Source of the DNA: Chinchilla lanigera
Taxonomy: Eukaryota > Chordata > Mammalia > Rodentia > Chinchillidae
NCBI RefSeq assembly: GCF_000276665.1
Contig: NW_004955427.1
Location: forward strand, 3,328,647-3,392,646
Direction of reading: 5' to 3'
DNA: 64,000 bases
Of this stretch, positions 10,087-21,527 are shown piece after piece. The stretch's first letter is position 1. The number at the start of each line of letters is the position of its first letter. The translations under genes and the position numbers were made by a program. The notes beneath the pieces are model-generated. The model saw only the letters and a program-made list of their open reading frames with translations, had not been told where the DNA came from and made no database searches.

Positions 10087-10165
10087 CTTTCTGGTGTGGG
10101 GGATCAAACCCAGGGCCTCACATGTTAGGCAAGTGCTCTACCACCGAGCTGCCTCCCCAGCCCTC
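10087..10165 (-). mobile_element. ID SINE, old copy
   Basis: Minus-strand ID body: GGGGATCAAACCCAGGGCCTCACATG...CTCTACCACCGAGCTGCCTCCCCAGCCCT. Confidence 0.8.
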
Positions 10166-10625
10166 GCACGGCCTTTGCTCTCTACGTGCGTCCCTGGTAG
10201 CACTCCCTCCTGCTTTGAGCCCAACCAGACTGGATCAGGGCTCGCTGTGAGCCTCGTTTTAGCGTAATTACCTCTGAAGGTCCTGTTTCCAACTCTCGTT
10301 ACACTCTGAAGTAGTGGGAGTTATGACCTCAGCCTGTGATTTGCGGGGAGGAATTTAGTCCGTAACTAAGAGGTTTGCCATGGCTGGATTTTAGATGATG
10401 TATAAACCAGGCATAGAGGTTTAGCTCTGATGCGGGAGGTCATGGAGTCCACTGGTGGTGGAGCGGAGAAATGTTTTCCCTAACTGCAGCTGCTCTTCAG
10501 AGCAGTAATAGTGACTGTGAGTGAAGCCACTGTGGGGAAGGAGCTGTTAGGACTTCTCTGGAGTGGAACGAAGGAGCAGAGAGTCAAATCTTAAACCTTT
10601 AGAGATTTCCGGAGCAGTGAAGGTA

Positions 10626-10722
10626 AGGTTTTTTTTTTTTTTTTTTCCGGTACCGAGAATAGAACTCATGACCTCGCGATTGCCAGGCAGGCGCTGTGCT
10701 GTTGAGCTAAATCCCCAGTCCC
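10626..10722 (-). mobile_element. ID SINE
   Basis: Poly-T, then CCGGTACCGAGAATAGAACTCATGACC...GCTAAATCCCCAGTCCCC on the minus strand. Confidence 0.9.
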
Positions 10723-10724
10723 CG

Positions 10725-10990
10725 AAGACGAGGTTTTTGATGGGGTCTTAGGGGCACAGAGGCAATATGCAAAGTTTGGTTTCAGATCTGGCAATTTGGA
10801 GTCAGAGCTTAGAGAAAGGCTGGAGGTGGGCGTGGGGATCTGGAGCCCTCAGCCTGATTAGAGTTGAGGCAGCAGGTAACACTGCTCCGAATTCATAAAG
10901 GGCGGGAGACAAGAGTTCTCAGGCCTCACAGTGCTTTGTTGTCATTTAGGTTTGGAATTGGTAGGGAGGCTTTCTAGGGTTTATCTAAAA
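10725..10990. other. Intronic DNA, nothing recognised
   Basis: Purine-rich unique sequence with no exon or repeat that I can name. Confidence 0.35.
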
Positions 10991-11000
10991 TAGCAGCTCT

Positions 11001-11186
11001 AGCCGGACGTGGAGGCGCACGCCTGTAATCCCCGCACTCGGGAAGCTGAGGCAGGCAGATTGTTGCGAGTTCGAGACCAGCCTGGGCTACAAAGTGAGTT
11101 CAAGGCCAGCCTGGACTGCATAGCGAGACCCTGTCTCAAAAAGACAAAAACAAAAACCCAAAAAACAAAACAAAACAAAACAAAAC
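11001..11186 (+). mobile_element. B1 SINE with A-rich tail
   Basis: Full-length B1 from GCCGGACGTGG through the duplicated segment to CCTGTCTC and an (AAAAC)n tail. Target duplication AGCAGCTCT at 10992-11000 and 11187-11195. Confidence 0.93.
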
Positions 11187-11285
11187 AGCAGCTCTGCCTT
11201 TCTCTCTTTGTTTTGCTTTGTTTCTCTTTATAGCTTATTACCAGCACTGGGCATTGTGTTTGATAGTTATTTCCTTCTTTTCTGT

Positions 11286-11402
11286 CTTTGCCGTAGAGTG
11301 TAAGCTCCAGAAGGGAGCTGACTGCTTTTCTGTCCAGCACTATACTGCGGGAAGAGGGCCCAGAGCACTGTAGGCGCCCAGTGAGCACTTATCGAATGAG
11401 TC
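11286..11402 (+). repeat. L2 3' end relic
   Basis: GAGTGTAAGCTCCAGAAGGGAGCTGACTG ... GGCGCCCAGTGAGCACTTATCGAATGAG is the typical L2 terminal word order. Confidence 0.65.
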
Positions 11403-11589
11403 TATAATAGGTGAATGTTTTGTGATTAACAGAATGTATAAATTGATACTATAATTAGATTGCTAGATATTGCTTTTTAAAACTCTTTCCTTGAAACAGA
11501 ATTCACAAATACCTTTTTTTTTTTTACAATACTGAGGAGGGAATAAAGGGCTAGTTTATCACTGAGTTACATCCCCCCCTTTTTACTTT

Positions 11590-11800
11590 TATTCATTTAT
11601 TTACTTTGGAGACAGGTTCCCGCTCTGCAGTCCAGGCTGGCCGGGAGCTCTCTTTATAGCCCAGGCTGGCTCCCGCCTCCCGAGTGCTGGGATTGTGGGT
11701 GTGAGCCACCATGCCCAGTACTTTTTATTTTGAAGTGGGGGTCTTGCTAAACTGCCCACGGTGGCCTTGAACTGTTGTCTATCACTGTGCCTGGCGAAAA
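11590..11800 (-). mobile_element. B1 SINE pair, decayed
   Basis: 11605-11722 is a minus-strand B1 (GAGACAGGTTCCCGCTCTGCAGTCCAGGCTGG ... GCTGGGATTGTGGG). 11735-11795 is a fragment of a second B1-like unit. Confidence 0.75.
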
Positions 11801-12834
11801 ACGTCTTTTAATAAATGAACCCATGGGCACACTATCTGAGAGCCCTGAAATGGCCACCTAAAAGCTTAGTTTTATTTCTATTGTGTCTTCCCTTAACCTC
11901 TGCCTTCCCCAGATCAAGATCACCTAGTCTTTCCTGTGCTTAGTGCTTCTTTGTGAGAAGGTCAGTGTGACTGTCTTTAAAGCGGAAGCCTTCTGCCGAC
12001 CTGCGTGGGGTCAGCCAGCCGCCGAACAGGGGCGGTTCTCCATCACCTGGCTCCGTACTTCTCCCCAGGAGGGCTGCTGCGTACGGGATGGTGTGATACA
12101 ACCTTCCGGGGGGGGGGGGGTGGGCGTTTCAACCATGTCCGCCTTCTAAGGAGACACAAGGGAAGGCAAACCTGTATTGACCTTAACCTCGTATTTCATA
12201 GGTGAAGCGTCTATCATATGGTCTGAGTGGTATAAATACCACTAGGGTTCTTGTGTGTCCTGTGAAGAGCACCGAGCAGGGGAGGGTTCCCATAGCCGCG
12301 GACGTGAATACATAAAACGAAGTGGTGACGTTGTTTCTCTGCTACGCTCCTGATGCAGCGTTGTTTGCCTTCTCCATCCCGCTTGCTAGAGTTATACGAA
12401 CGTTTTACACCGTATCGGATGATGTAGGCTGACAAAAAGAACACACCATAAGGCAACGGACATGCTGGTAAAATCCAGAATAAGGCTGAGAGATGAAGTT
12501 TTGAACATGCTCACTGGAAACGGAGGAAAATGGGAGCATGTTGCCGGGAGAACCTCCTTACTGAACCTCATAGCCAGTGTAGTGCATCTTTGGAAAATTT
12601 TTCATTGTTTTTGACATAATTTCAACAGTTATGGTATTTTCAACTACGCTGAGCTCTTTCCTAACTGGTTTGATTTCACAAACGTGAACATGCTCTGGGG
12701 GAAAAATGCTATGAAGACAATATATGACTAATGGGTTTTTTTTTCCAGTCCACAATCTGTGTTTCCAGCTTCTCCCAGCTGTGGACACGCAAGCAGAGGG
12801 AAGAGTTCCTCAGCAGTTGCCATAATTTATGGGA
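11801..12834. other. Intronic DNA, no gene recognised
   Basis: Contains a poly-G run at about 12109-12120. 12200-12800 looks unique; ORFs on either strand show no domain. Confidence 0.35.
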
Positions 12835-13030
12835 GTGAGAAAGCCGTTAATATTTATTATGTTTCTGGAACGTGTCAAGTGCACTACATACGTTGCCCAT
12901 TATTTTACGTAATCCAAGCAGTCTGATTTTATGTATCTCAACTTACTGGTGAGTAAACCGAGGCTCAGCAGTTCAGGGGCTTGCCCGAGTTCACACAGCT
13001 GGTAAGTGCCAGAACTGGACTTGCGGAATG
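12835..13030 (-). repeat. MIR SINE
   Basis: Antisense MIR: TATTATTTTACGTAATCC, AAACCGAGGCTCAGCAGTTCAGGGGCTTGCCCGAGTTCACACAGCTGGTAAGTGCCAGAACTGG. Confidence 0.8.
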
Positions 13031-13890
13031 CAAAGCCATGATGTTAAAGTGCCTCCGAAGGCTTGCTTGAAGCAAGGACTAGCAAACCTTTTCTGCACTG
13101 GATCACATATTAGGTATTTCAGGTTTAGTGGGATGAGAGACAGGGTGGAGGATATTATGCAGGTCCTTATGCAACCGCCTGAAAAGGCAGAAACCATTCT
13201 TAGATGGCAGGTTGTGCAATCAGCGGGATTTGGTCCACGGGCTATGGCAGCACCCTGCCCTACTGTCCTGAATACGTAAGCAGTTTTCGGGGAGGGGAGG
13301 TGATTGTTTAAATGAAGAACTGTCCCTGAGTTTGTATTAAACTTGCATAGTCTTTCAGTAATGAGAGTTCAGATTTCTTCATTAATTAATTTCTATATTA
13401 AATTATCCTTTCAGCTATACAATTTTTCCCTTTCGTGGTTATGAACATTTGTTTTCTTTACTAGCATTGAGTCTCATTGGCGAGATTCCGTAACTTCAAC
13501 CTTTGGCCATTCCTCCATGGATTACTTATTTTAGGAGTATCTATCTCCTAACATAGTATCCAGTCTATGATGGGCTTTGAGCAGTGCTAGGTCCTGTTAC
13601 TGACATTAGCAGTATACCAAAGTATGTATCACAGTGTGGGTCTGTAAGTTTTTATTATTTCACTGATGATGATGTTTGCTCTGCCCATGATCTCGGCTAA
13701 TTTCTCTCTCAGCTCTTGAACGTCTTTATAATTAGTCTTTTTATTTGGTACACCCTGTTGTTCTTATTTATAGATATTCAGAATAAATCCCTGTAGACCA
13801 ATGTAAAAAAAAAACAAAGCACTGCATGCAAAGACCTCAAATTTTAAATTCTGAATGAAAAGTTTTAAATAGATTGCTTACATAAATAAA
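13031..13890. other. Intronic AT-rich DNA, nothing recognised
   Basis: No exon or repeat family I can name. Confidence 0.3.
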
Positions 13891-13895
13891 TAAAT

Positions 13896-13988
13896 TAAGC
13901 GGCATAAGCACTTCCCTGGCAAGCCTGAGGTCATGAGTTCAATTCCCAGTACAAAAAATAAATACATAAATAAATAAATAAATAAATA
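13896..13988 (+). mobile_element. 5'-truncated ID SINE with (AAAT)n tail
   Basis: GCGGCATAAGCACTTCCCTGGCAAGCCTGAGGTCATGAGTTCAATTCCCAGTAC followed by repeated AAATAAAT. Confidence 0.75.
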
Positions 13989-14394
13989 GTCCAGTCTGGA
14001 AGTATCGAGGTGAACAATATGTCATTCCCTCAATTCTGGCAGTAAAAATTATTTAAGTTTCTACTATTATTTAAAAACTTTATCTATTAAACCAGAAAAT
14101 AAAGCATTTAGTAAGAAAAAACAGCATTTTGCATTTTTGCTAGTCCTTCAACATGTGGCTTTATAGACGATCGTCATATCTGCTCCTACATTTTACTTAC
14201 TGCAGTATGTTTTGGTAAAGTATCTGAAAATACGCTTACTTTAGACAGATAAGTAGTTGGAAAAGGAAGACATATTTTAATAGTCTTTTCAGATAACTTG
14301 GATATTTTTCTTTAACATTACTATAGTAACCTCCGCCTATCCATGGGGATGTAGTCCAAGACCCCCAGTGGACGCCTGAAGCTACACGGTAGTA

Positions 14395-14459
14395 CAGAAT
14401 CCTATATACACTATAGTGTAGAATCCTATATACACTACAGAATCCTATATACACTATGT
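14395..14459. repeat. Three-copy tandem repeat inside Tigger element
   Basis: AGAATCCTATATACACTA occurs three times in a row with short spacers. Related Tigger copies carry this word once, so it is a local expansion. Confidence 0.85.
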
Positions 14460-14599
14460 TTTTCCTATGCACACATGCCTATAATAACATTTAATTATAA
14501 CTAAGCACAGTCAGAGATTAACAACACGATAAAATAGAGCAATTATAATACTGTGTGTAATAGAAGTTATGTGAATGTGGTCTCTGTTTCATAATATCT

Positions 14600-14683
14600 G
14601 GGTTTTTTTTGATACTGGGAACTGAACTCACGACCTCACGCTTGCCAGGCGGGCGCTGCACCATTGAGTTACATCCCTGGCCG
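14600..14683 (-). mobile_element. ID SINE nested in Tigger element
   Basis: Minus-strand ID: GATACTGGGAACTGAACTCACGACCTCACGCTTGCCAGGCGGGCGC...TACATCCCTGGCC. Confidence 0.9.
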
Positions 14684-15269
14684 TGTTTCGTAACACGGCA
14701 CTGACCTGCAGTCACTTTCTGTGCTGACGTTAAATGTGCAGGGCCTGTGTGGTGAGATGACGTGAGGTGAATCACACGGCCCTGGCACAGCGTGTCCGGC
14801 CCTTACGTGAAGGTTACTGAACACAGGCGGGCTCTGCGGTGGGGATGCTAAGCCCGCCGGCCAGTGACGGAGGGTGGGGACCGTGCACCGTGTGGTTACA
14901 GTGGACGAGGGATGAGCCCTATCAGGATGGGGCCCGGAGGGCTGCCTGAGATGTCACACACTACCATACTCAGAGAAGTATGCAAGCTAAAGCTTACCAG
15001 TCGTTTATATCTGGAATTCTCCAAGTGGCATTTGCAGAGTAAGGCTTACTCTTGGTAACTAAACCTGCAGAAAGTGGAACTGCCGACGTAGGGGTGTGGG
15101 GTGTGGAGGACTCTGTATCCCAACACCAGTGGTAATTATTTAAAGGCTAGATGTAGTGTGGAATCTGAAACCATATCATTGAATTTTTCATTCTGATCCA
15201 TTAAAAACTCGTTGGTCTCTTCTACATTTGAAATGGACCTCTTACTCGTATGTGATTATGTAATGCCTT

Positions 15270-15428
15270 GCCTTTTTTTTTTTTAAATTAGACAGGGTCT
15301 TGCTATGTAGTTCAGCCTGGCTTTGAACTCACTGTGTAGCCCAGGCTGGCCTCAGACTTGCAGTAATCTTCCTGCCTCAGCCTCCGAAGTGCTGGCATTA
15401 TATACAGGTGGCACCACCACGCCCAGCC
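15270..15428 (-). mobile_element. B1 SINE
   Basis: Poly-T then minus-strand B1 with both copies of the internal duplication, ending CCACGCCCAGCCC. Confidence 0.9.
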
Positions 15429-15439
15429 CTTCCATTCAT

Positions 15440-15540
15440 TTGGAAAAATGAGTTATATAAATTTCATTTCATTATATAATATTTCATTATATATTATAAA
15501 ATATTTCGTTATAACATTTCATTATATAATATCAAACAAT
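15440..15540. repeat. AT-rich (TTTCATTATATAATA)n
   Basis: Imperfect repeats of TTTCATTATATA between 15460 and 15530. Confidence 0.7.
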
Positions 15541-15689
15541 CACATTTGTGAATAAAATCACCACCGGCTTCAGAAAAAGTCTTCAAGTTTTGGGAAGCTA
15601 TCAAGCTGAGGGTATCTGACAAAAGTCTCCCCAAATTTAATTTTTTTTAAATTTGAAAACTTGAATTTTATTATTGGCAATGAATTTTT

Positions 15690-15832
15690 GGAGGGACAGC
15701 GTCTCGCTATGTAGCTCAGGCTGGCCTTGAACTTACTATGTAGCCCAGGCTGGCCTCGAACTCACAGCAATTTTCCTGCCTCAGCCTCCTAAATGCTGGG
15801 GTTACAGGCATGCCCCACCACACCCAACTCCA
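15690..15832 (-). mobile_element. B1 SINE
   Basis: Minus-strand B1, GCGTCTCGCTATGTAGCTCAGGCTGGCC through CCACCACACCCAACT. Confidence 0.9.
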
Positions 15833-16142
15833 AAAATGAATATAACAGTTGTTTTTCTGGACCTAACACGCTTACATTATTCATTAAAAAAAATCTGACA
15901 AATACCAAAGTCTGAGTATCCATTCTATCGCTCAAATAAAATTGATGTTGGGCGACAATCAGTGGTTAGTTCTGCCCACAGCTTGGCGTTTGGTTAGAAC
16001 AAATGGCTAACTCATATTTTCAGTCTCACAGATCAGGCTTTTCCTTAAGACAGTCATTATACCTCAGGACACAGCACAGACTTGTGTATGTATTTCCCAT
16101 TTTGTTATATAGAGTATTAAAAAGGTCAAGGGTCAAGGTTTA

Positions 16143-16240
16143 TTTTTTTATTTATTTTTTTTTTTCTGGTACCGGGAATCGAACTCACGATGTTGCGCTT
16201 GCCAGGCAGGCGCTGTGCCGCTGAGCTAAATCCCCAGCCC
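16143..16240 (-). mobile_element. ID SINE
   Basis: Minus-strand ID with a 16-bp target duplication CAAGGGTCAAGGTTTA at 16127-16142 and 16241-16256. Confidence 0.95.
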
Positions 16241-16408
16241 CAAGGGTCAAGGTTTAATAAAATGAATAAATACTGGTGCATCTAAGACTTCCTTAATTAA
16301 CACTGGCTTTTATTTTAATTTTTAAATTTCTCTAGGTGAGTGGGGTTGAATAGTATAGTGATCGTTGCTGCACTTTGTTGCCTTTGTTTGTTGATTTGTT
16401 TTGTTAGA

Positions 16409-16507
16409 TTTTTTTTTTTTTTCCTTTTTGGTGGGTACCAGGAATCCAACTCAGGACCTTGCATTTGTCAGGCAAGTGCTTGTGCTGCTGAGCTATATCC
16501 TCTGCCC
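16409..16507 (-). mobile_element. ID SINE, older
   Basis: Poly-T then GGGTACCAGGAATCCAACTCAGGACCTTGCATTTGTCAGGCAAGTGC...CTGAGCTATATCC. Confidence 0.85.
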
Positions 16508-16789
16508 TTGATTTGCTCTAAGATGCTGGTAGTTTTACTGATCACTGCTTTCGTACTTTCCTCACAAAGGCCAGCGCATCGTTCCAGGATGAATGATGAG
16601 GTTTTAGTAAGTCAGTTACTTTGAATCTTTCAGCACCATTTGTGTCTGCCGTGAAGCATTCACACACAAGATATTCCATAATTAGCTGGTGCTGACACCA
16701 GGTAAACCTGTCAACGCAGGTAGATTGCTTCTCAGGGCAAAAGTGTAATTCTGCACACAGGATCAGTTTACCGTGACATCTTTAATTAA

Positions 16790-16990
16790 TTTTATTTATT
16801 TTTGTGAAGCAGAGGATTGAACCCAGGGCTGTCGCACTGAGCGACATTCCCAGCCCGTTTTTAAATTTTTTTCGTTTCAGACAGGGTCTCGCTAAGGTCT
16901 CAGTCAGTTGCTGAACTGCCCAGAGTGAGCTCCCACTTGAGATCCTCCCACTTCGGCCTCCCAGCGTGCGGGAGTTGCAGGACTGAGCCA
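16790..16990 (-). mobile_element. ID-B1 composite SINE, decayed
   Basis: An ID-like segment (16800-16857, GAGGATTGAACCCAGGGCTG...CATTCCCAGCCC) is followed by a B1-like segment (16878-16990) in minus orientation. This is the reverse-strand view of the B1-ID composite. Confidence 0.6.
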
Positions 16991-17514
16991 TCTGCCTGCG
17001 GGAATCTTTGTTAGTGAGTTAGTGTGTTACGGGCAAGTGGTAGTGGGGAGATTTCTGCTGCGGACTTTTTGTCTAGAAGGTTTGCAGCAAGATAAGCTGC
17101 CAGGCTTTATTGGATTCTCACGTATGATGTTCACATCTTCAGCCAATGCAGTAGAATAATTCACCTTGTACAATACCGGCATTTTCATGTGAAGTGTGGA
17201 AAGCTGTTCTAAATAACTTTTTGCTTTTCTAGGATTTTATTACAGTTCCATTTAAAAAATTCCATCCTGTTCTAGAACTCTGAATTGCTGGTTTCAAAAT
17301 AGCGTTACAACATAACCGGGATCATAAAGCTGTTCCACACGTTCTGTTGTATAAAACACAGTAAATTATTAACATCCACAATGCTAGGAAAGATAAGAGA
17401 AAGCACTGCCATGCTTTTATTACTTTTTCACACTGTCTCCTCTCACTTCCTGAACTCTCGGTGCGGCGTTTGGTCTCTTCCAGTTTTGCGCTGTAGACTT
17501 CTGATCTCCCTTCT

Positions 17515-17695
17515 TATGTGTGTGTGTGGTCCCGGGGTGTGATCGCAGGGCCTTGCTTCCAAGCCTTTTTTAAAAAATAACTGAAGCAATGTTGAGAGAG
17601 CCTTGCTAAGCTGCCTAGGCTGGCCCCAGACTCGCACTCCTCCTGCCCCAGTCTCCAGTGGCTGGGATCACCGCCACCATGACCACTCGAACCTT
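17515..17695 (-). mobile_element. Decayed B1-ID type SINE
   Basis: 17585-17690 keeps GAGAGCCTTGCTAAGCTGCCTAGGCTGGCC and the GGCTGGGATCACCGCCACCATG end. 17525-17560 has ID-like remnants. Confidence 0.45.
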
Positions 17696-17699
17696 CCCT

Positions 17700-18640
17700 T
17701 TTAGAGCAAAAGATCAGGCTCTAGTGTCAGGTCGTTTTAATCTGTCTTTGCCTTTGGTGACCTCAGACAAATCCCCATTTTTTGGGAATCTGGAAGAGGC
17801 GTTGAGTGCTGTGATTCAAGGTCTCTCATGAGGCCGCAGTCCAGATGCCGGCCAGGGCTGAATCACTTGACCAGATAGGGTGCTGGAGGATCTGCTCTCC
17901 AAGTAGCCGGCTCACACGGCCGGCAGGCCGGTGCTGGCCCTGGGCCCAGCCCACTCGCCGCTACCGTCCTCCCAACCTGGTGGCCTCCCCAGAGCGACTG
18001 TTCCACGGTGTTTGGTTAGCATAGTGGCAGTGTCACACCATTCAACCCGACAGGCCAGGCCAGACTGAGTTCACATGTCAACATTTAAATAAGGCAAAGT
18101 ACACTGAAACAAGTGTTCACAAATACCCGCTCCTCTGCCTGTGTCTTAGGAAGCCCTGGCTCACACCGTTAGGAGGGCCAGGAGTCCTGTCATCTGCAGC
18201 GGGGGAGAGCCAGCGGTAGAAGTTTAGTGCAGAGGCCACGATGGGGAGCCCGTGGCTGTCTCAGGGCCCGAGAAGAGCGCTGAAATCGGTGGCGGGAGAC
18301 CACACGCTTAGCTCAAGAGGAGCAGCTGCCTGGTTTCCTTCCGGCCTGGACGGCCTGCTGCCCTGAGGGTCCGTTTCGCTCAGTCTAGATGCAGATGCCA
18401 AGCTCGCCCCCCAGCCGTGTTTCACCAGCACCCTGAGGGTCCTGTGGGCCAGTCAAGGTGACAGCCGGGCATCACACCGCCACCTCTCTCGGCTTCTGAG
18501 CAACTGCAGTCACTGCAGCCTTACGTTTGTTGTTGCTACTTACGTATGTTACTAAAAAACTGGGTGGAGCGAAGCGGCCAAGTTTCGGGGCAGTGCATTT
18601 ACGAGAAGCAAGGAAATACTTCGGAACTGTTTCACCCGGG
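17700..18640. other. Upstream flank of proximal CpG island, no gene recognised
   Basis: GC content rises from about 17820. A weak plus-strand MIR-like stretch lies at 17715-17790. No exon, promoter motif or ORF can be supported. Confidence 0.35.
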
Positions 18641-19676
18641 TCCTCCACCCGCTCTTAACACTTAGTGCCAGCTCCGAGGTCGTCGCGGCCGCCCTGCCTG
18701 CGCTCACACGAGCTCCTTCGCTGATTCCCTTTGCACCCGACGCTGGCGCGTTCGCCTGGGCCGGGCACGGCAGCGAGGCCGCCTGCCACGGAGCCTGTGC
18801 GGCTGCGGCCGTGCCCGCCTGCCCATCCGCTCTGGCAGGGCCGCCCCGCGCCGCGTCCCTCGCTGACCTACCCCTCTGCCGCTGTTGCTACGGGTCAGCG
18901 AGGTTTCTCCTGGGCTCCTGCAGCGGCTCGAGAACAGTGTCCAGGCCCCTTACTCGCCTTCTCTAACCGCTTGCGGGTTAATGTCGCCCGCTGCAGATTC
19001 TCTCAACATTCGTTAAGTAAGACTCCAGGGCTCCAGCGGGCCCTGGCCCTCCCCCGGCCCAGGCTGCCCTCGCGTCTGACGTGCTCCTCCGCCGTGCCGT
19101 TCCCTCCGGCGATCCCCTCCCCGGAGGCACCTCCTTCCTCTGCCGTCGACCTCCCGGCTGCGGACCCGCCAGGCGCTCAGGGCCGCTCGCCGGACTTCGT
19201 AGCCGTCGGAGCTTTAATCACAGCCGCTTCTCCTAACGCGGCTCGCACTTACCTTACCACGCCTGCCAGTTACGCTGTACTGGAAAGGACGGGCTTAATT
19301 AATCATTTACGTTTTTGACCTAAAAGGCAGTTTCCGTTGTTTTGGGTGGGCTTGCCCGGCCGCGTGCACCCGCTGGGACAGCGCTGCGCACCGGCACGGC
19401 CCGCCTGGGTGTCTGCGGCGCAGGCTAACGCGCTCCCCGCGGGGCGCTCGACCGCTTCGCGCGCGGCGCTGCCCTGGCGCGGGAGGGCTGCACGGACCGG
19501 CGCCGCTCTCACCTCCGCGGAGCTGCCCCAGAGAGCAGCTGGGGGGGCGGTAACCGGAGGCAGGAGGAGGCTGGCCGCCTGAGCTCGGGCCCTTCCGGCA
19601 CCACGCGGGCTGGGCAGGGGCCCGCGTCTCCCCCGCCGGGATCACCCCGCCGCCGCCTCTCGCGGCCCTGTTGGTG

Positions 19677-20484
19677 NNNNNNNNNNNNNNNNNNNNNNNN
19701 NNNNNNNNNNNNNNNNNNNNNNNNNNNNNNNNNNNNNNNNNNNNNNNNNNNNNNNNNNNNNNNNNNNNNNNNNNNNNNNNNNNNNNNNNNNNNNNNNNNN
19801 NNNNNNNNNNNNNNNNNNNNNNNNNNNNNNNNNNNNNNNNNNNNNNNNNNNNNNNNNNNNNNNNNNNNNNNNNNNNNNNNNNNNNNNNNNNNNNNNNNNN
19901 NNNNNNNNNNNNNNNNNNNNNNNNNNNNNNNNNNNNNNNNNNNNNNNNNNNNNNNNNNNNNNNNNNNNNNNNNNNNNNNNNNNNNNNNNNNNNNNNNNNN
20001 NNNNNNNNNNNNNNNNNNNNNNNNNNNNNNNNNNNNNNNNNNNNNNNNNNNNNNNNNNNNNNNNNNNNNNNNNNNNNNNNNNNNNNNNNNNNNNNNNNNN
20101 NNNNNNNNNNNNNNNNNNNNNNNNNNNNNNNNNNNNNNNNNNNNNNNNNNNNNNNNNNNNNNNNNNNNNNNNNNNNNNNNNNNNNNNNNNNNNNNNNNNN
20201 NNNNNNNNNNNNNNNNNNNNNNNNNNNNNNNNNNNNNNNNNNNNNNNNNNNNNNNNNNNNNNNNNNNNNNNNNNNNNNNNNNNNNNNNNNNNNNNNNNNN
20301 NNNNNNNNNNNNNNNNNNNNNNNNNNNNNNNNNNNNNNNNNNNNNNNNNNNNNNNNNNNNNNNNNNNNNNNNNNNNNNNNNNNNNNNNNNNNNNNNNNNN
20401 NNNNNNNNNNNNNNNNNNNNNNNNNNNNNNNNNNNNNNNNNNNNNNNNNNNNNNNNNNNNNNNNNNNNNNNNNNNNNNNNNNNN
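19677..20484. other. Assembly gap, 808 N
   Basis: Run of N. It probably hides NFKBIZ coding exon 1 (about 100 N-terminal residues in the human long form), its start codon and proximal kappaB sites. Confidence 1.
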
Positions 20485-20504
20485 TGCGGTGTAGCCGCGC
20501 GCTC

Positions 20505-20545
20505 CCGTGTGCGTGCGCGTGCGCGTGCGCGCGCGCGCCCGTGCG
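20505..20545. repeat. (TGCGCG)n simple repeat
   Basis: Alternating purine-pyrimidine run at the gap edge, possibly Z-DNA-forming and a likely cause of the failed assembly. Confidence 0.85.
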
Positions 20546-20850
20546 CGGTTGGGTTTCGCTGCTGTCACCTCGGAGCGCGCTTGTGCTCGGTCCTCGCAGA
20601 TCAGGCCTGTGCTGAAACCTCTAAGCTTAACCTCTGAACTAACCGGGCTGTTGATCCCGGGTGTGCGGTGCGAGTTACGCCCGGTCTCTCGGCTCACCGG
20701 AGTGTTTCCGCTTCCGGCGGCGCGGCCGAGCAGCTCGTCGCTTGATGTTCTTGAGTCTGTGTGTCCCGAGAGCGTGCGGCGCAGTCATGGTCCGAGGTGG
20801 AGCGGCGCAGTCTTGTACGACCGTGTGCAGTGTGTTAGGTCCGAATGTGA

Positions 20851-21527
20851 AACGGACGCATTTCCTTCTTAGAAGGCCTTCACAAGTGGTTGTAGAAACG
20901 GCGAAGGGAGGGAACCCTGCGTGTGTAGGTGAGCTGTGTTTGAACGCAGTGACTTAGCCTTCTTGGCACAGTTGAATTGAGTACAATACTGAGAAGGAAT
21001 GCAAGACGCTGTCCATTGTCAGGCTTTGGTACGTTGAGATCTTTGGAGGAAGTTGTTCTGTGCTTTCTTAGCTGAGTGGGCGATAAATAGACTTTAACTT
21101 TTCTTTGCGAACAAAGCCTTTGGTTTGCAAAGCTTAAAACGTATGGCATTTGCCGTGCTCCCCTTTTCAACGTCTAGAATAATTATAGACAAGATGAGTA
21201 ATTTATAAATGTGCACGATTCTGATTGGCAGAATCTTCCATCCTGTGTTAGGGGTGGGAAGGTTTGAGGGACTCGGGACTTAATTTGGGTTTGTCGGTGG
21301 GCTTGGGGCCTCTCCGACCAGATTGAGCTTGAATTTCCTGAGGGTGCCTGGGGCGCAAAGCTGTCGGGCCGTGGAGCGGAGCCGGGTGTTCACACCAAGG
21401 CAGGCGGGCAGGGCTCTGCGGCCTGCTGCTGGGGGACTTTCAGCGCGGGGCAGCCGTGCTTTGGGAGGACGAAGAATTGCACCCTGAAGAGGTGTAACTG
21501 GTGTATGTTTTGTTTTCTCCTGAACAG
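20851..21527. other. NFKBIZ: Intron 1 remainder
   Basis: No repeat recognised. A GGGACTTTCA kappaB-like word (one mismatch) lies at 21433-21442, 85 bases before exon 2. The acceptor is a TCCTGAACAG end. Confidence 0.5.

Larger units (their letters stand above)
14322..15096 (+). mobile_element. Non-autonomous Tigger-type DNA transposon
   Basis: Starts with a terminus-like CTCCGCCTATCCATGGGGAT...CCAAGACCCCCAGTGGACGCCTGAA and contains TAATTATAACTAAGCACAGTCAGAGATTAACAAC and GTTATGTGAATGTGGTCTCT. It closes with GGTAACTAAACCTGCAGAAAGTGG, like the far end of these elements. An ID element is inserted at about 14600-14683. Most internal transposase is absent. Confidence 0.75.
18641..20850 (+). promoter_or_regulatory. 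NFKBIZ: Proximal NFKBIZ CpG island (interrupted by gap)
   Basis: CpG-dense sequence flanks both sides of the gap and lies 0.7-2.9 kb before coding exon 2. In other mammals, the main NFKBIZ promoter and first coding exon occupy this position. Visible ORFs here (e.g. 18731-19318) are chance products of GC-rich DNA; none matches IkappaB-zeta. Confidence 0.75.

Noticed and set aside
14395..14459. CRISPR-like short repeats
   Set aside because: Three adjacent copies without regular spacers, inside a eukaryotic transposon.
18731..19318. 195-residue ORF in the proximal CpG island
   Set aside because: Pro/Ala/Arg-rich chance ORF; no match to the IkappaB-zeta N-terminus and no Kozak or splice support.
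19642..20697. 351- and 314-residue ORFs across the gap
   Set aside because: Composed almost wholly of unknown residues from N.
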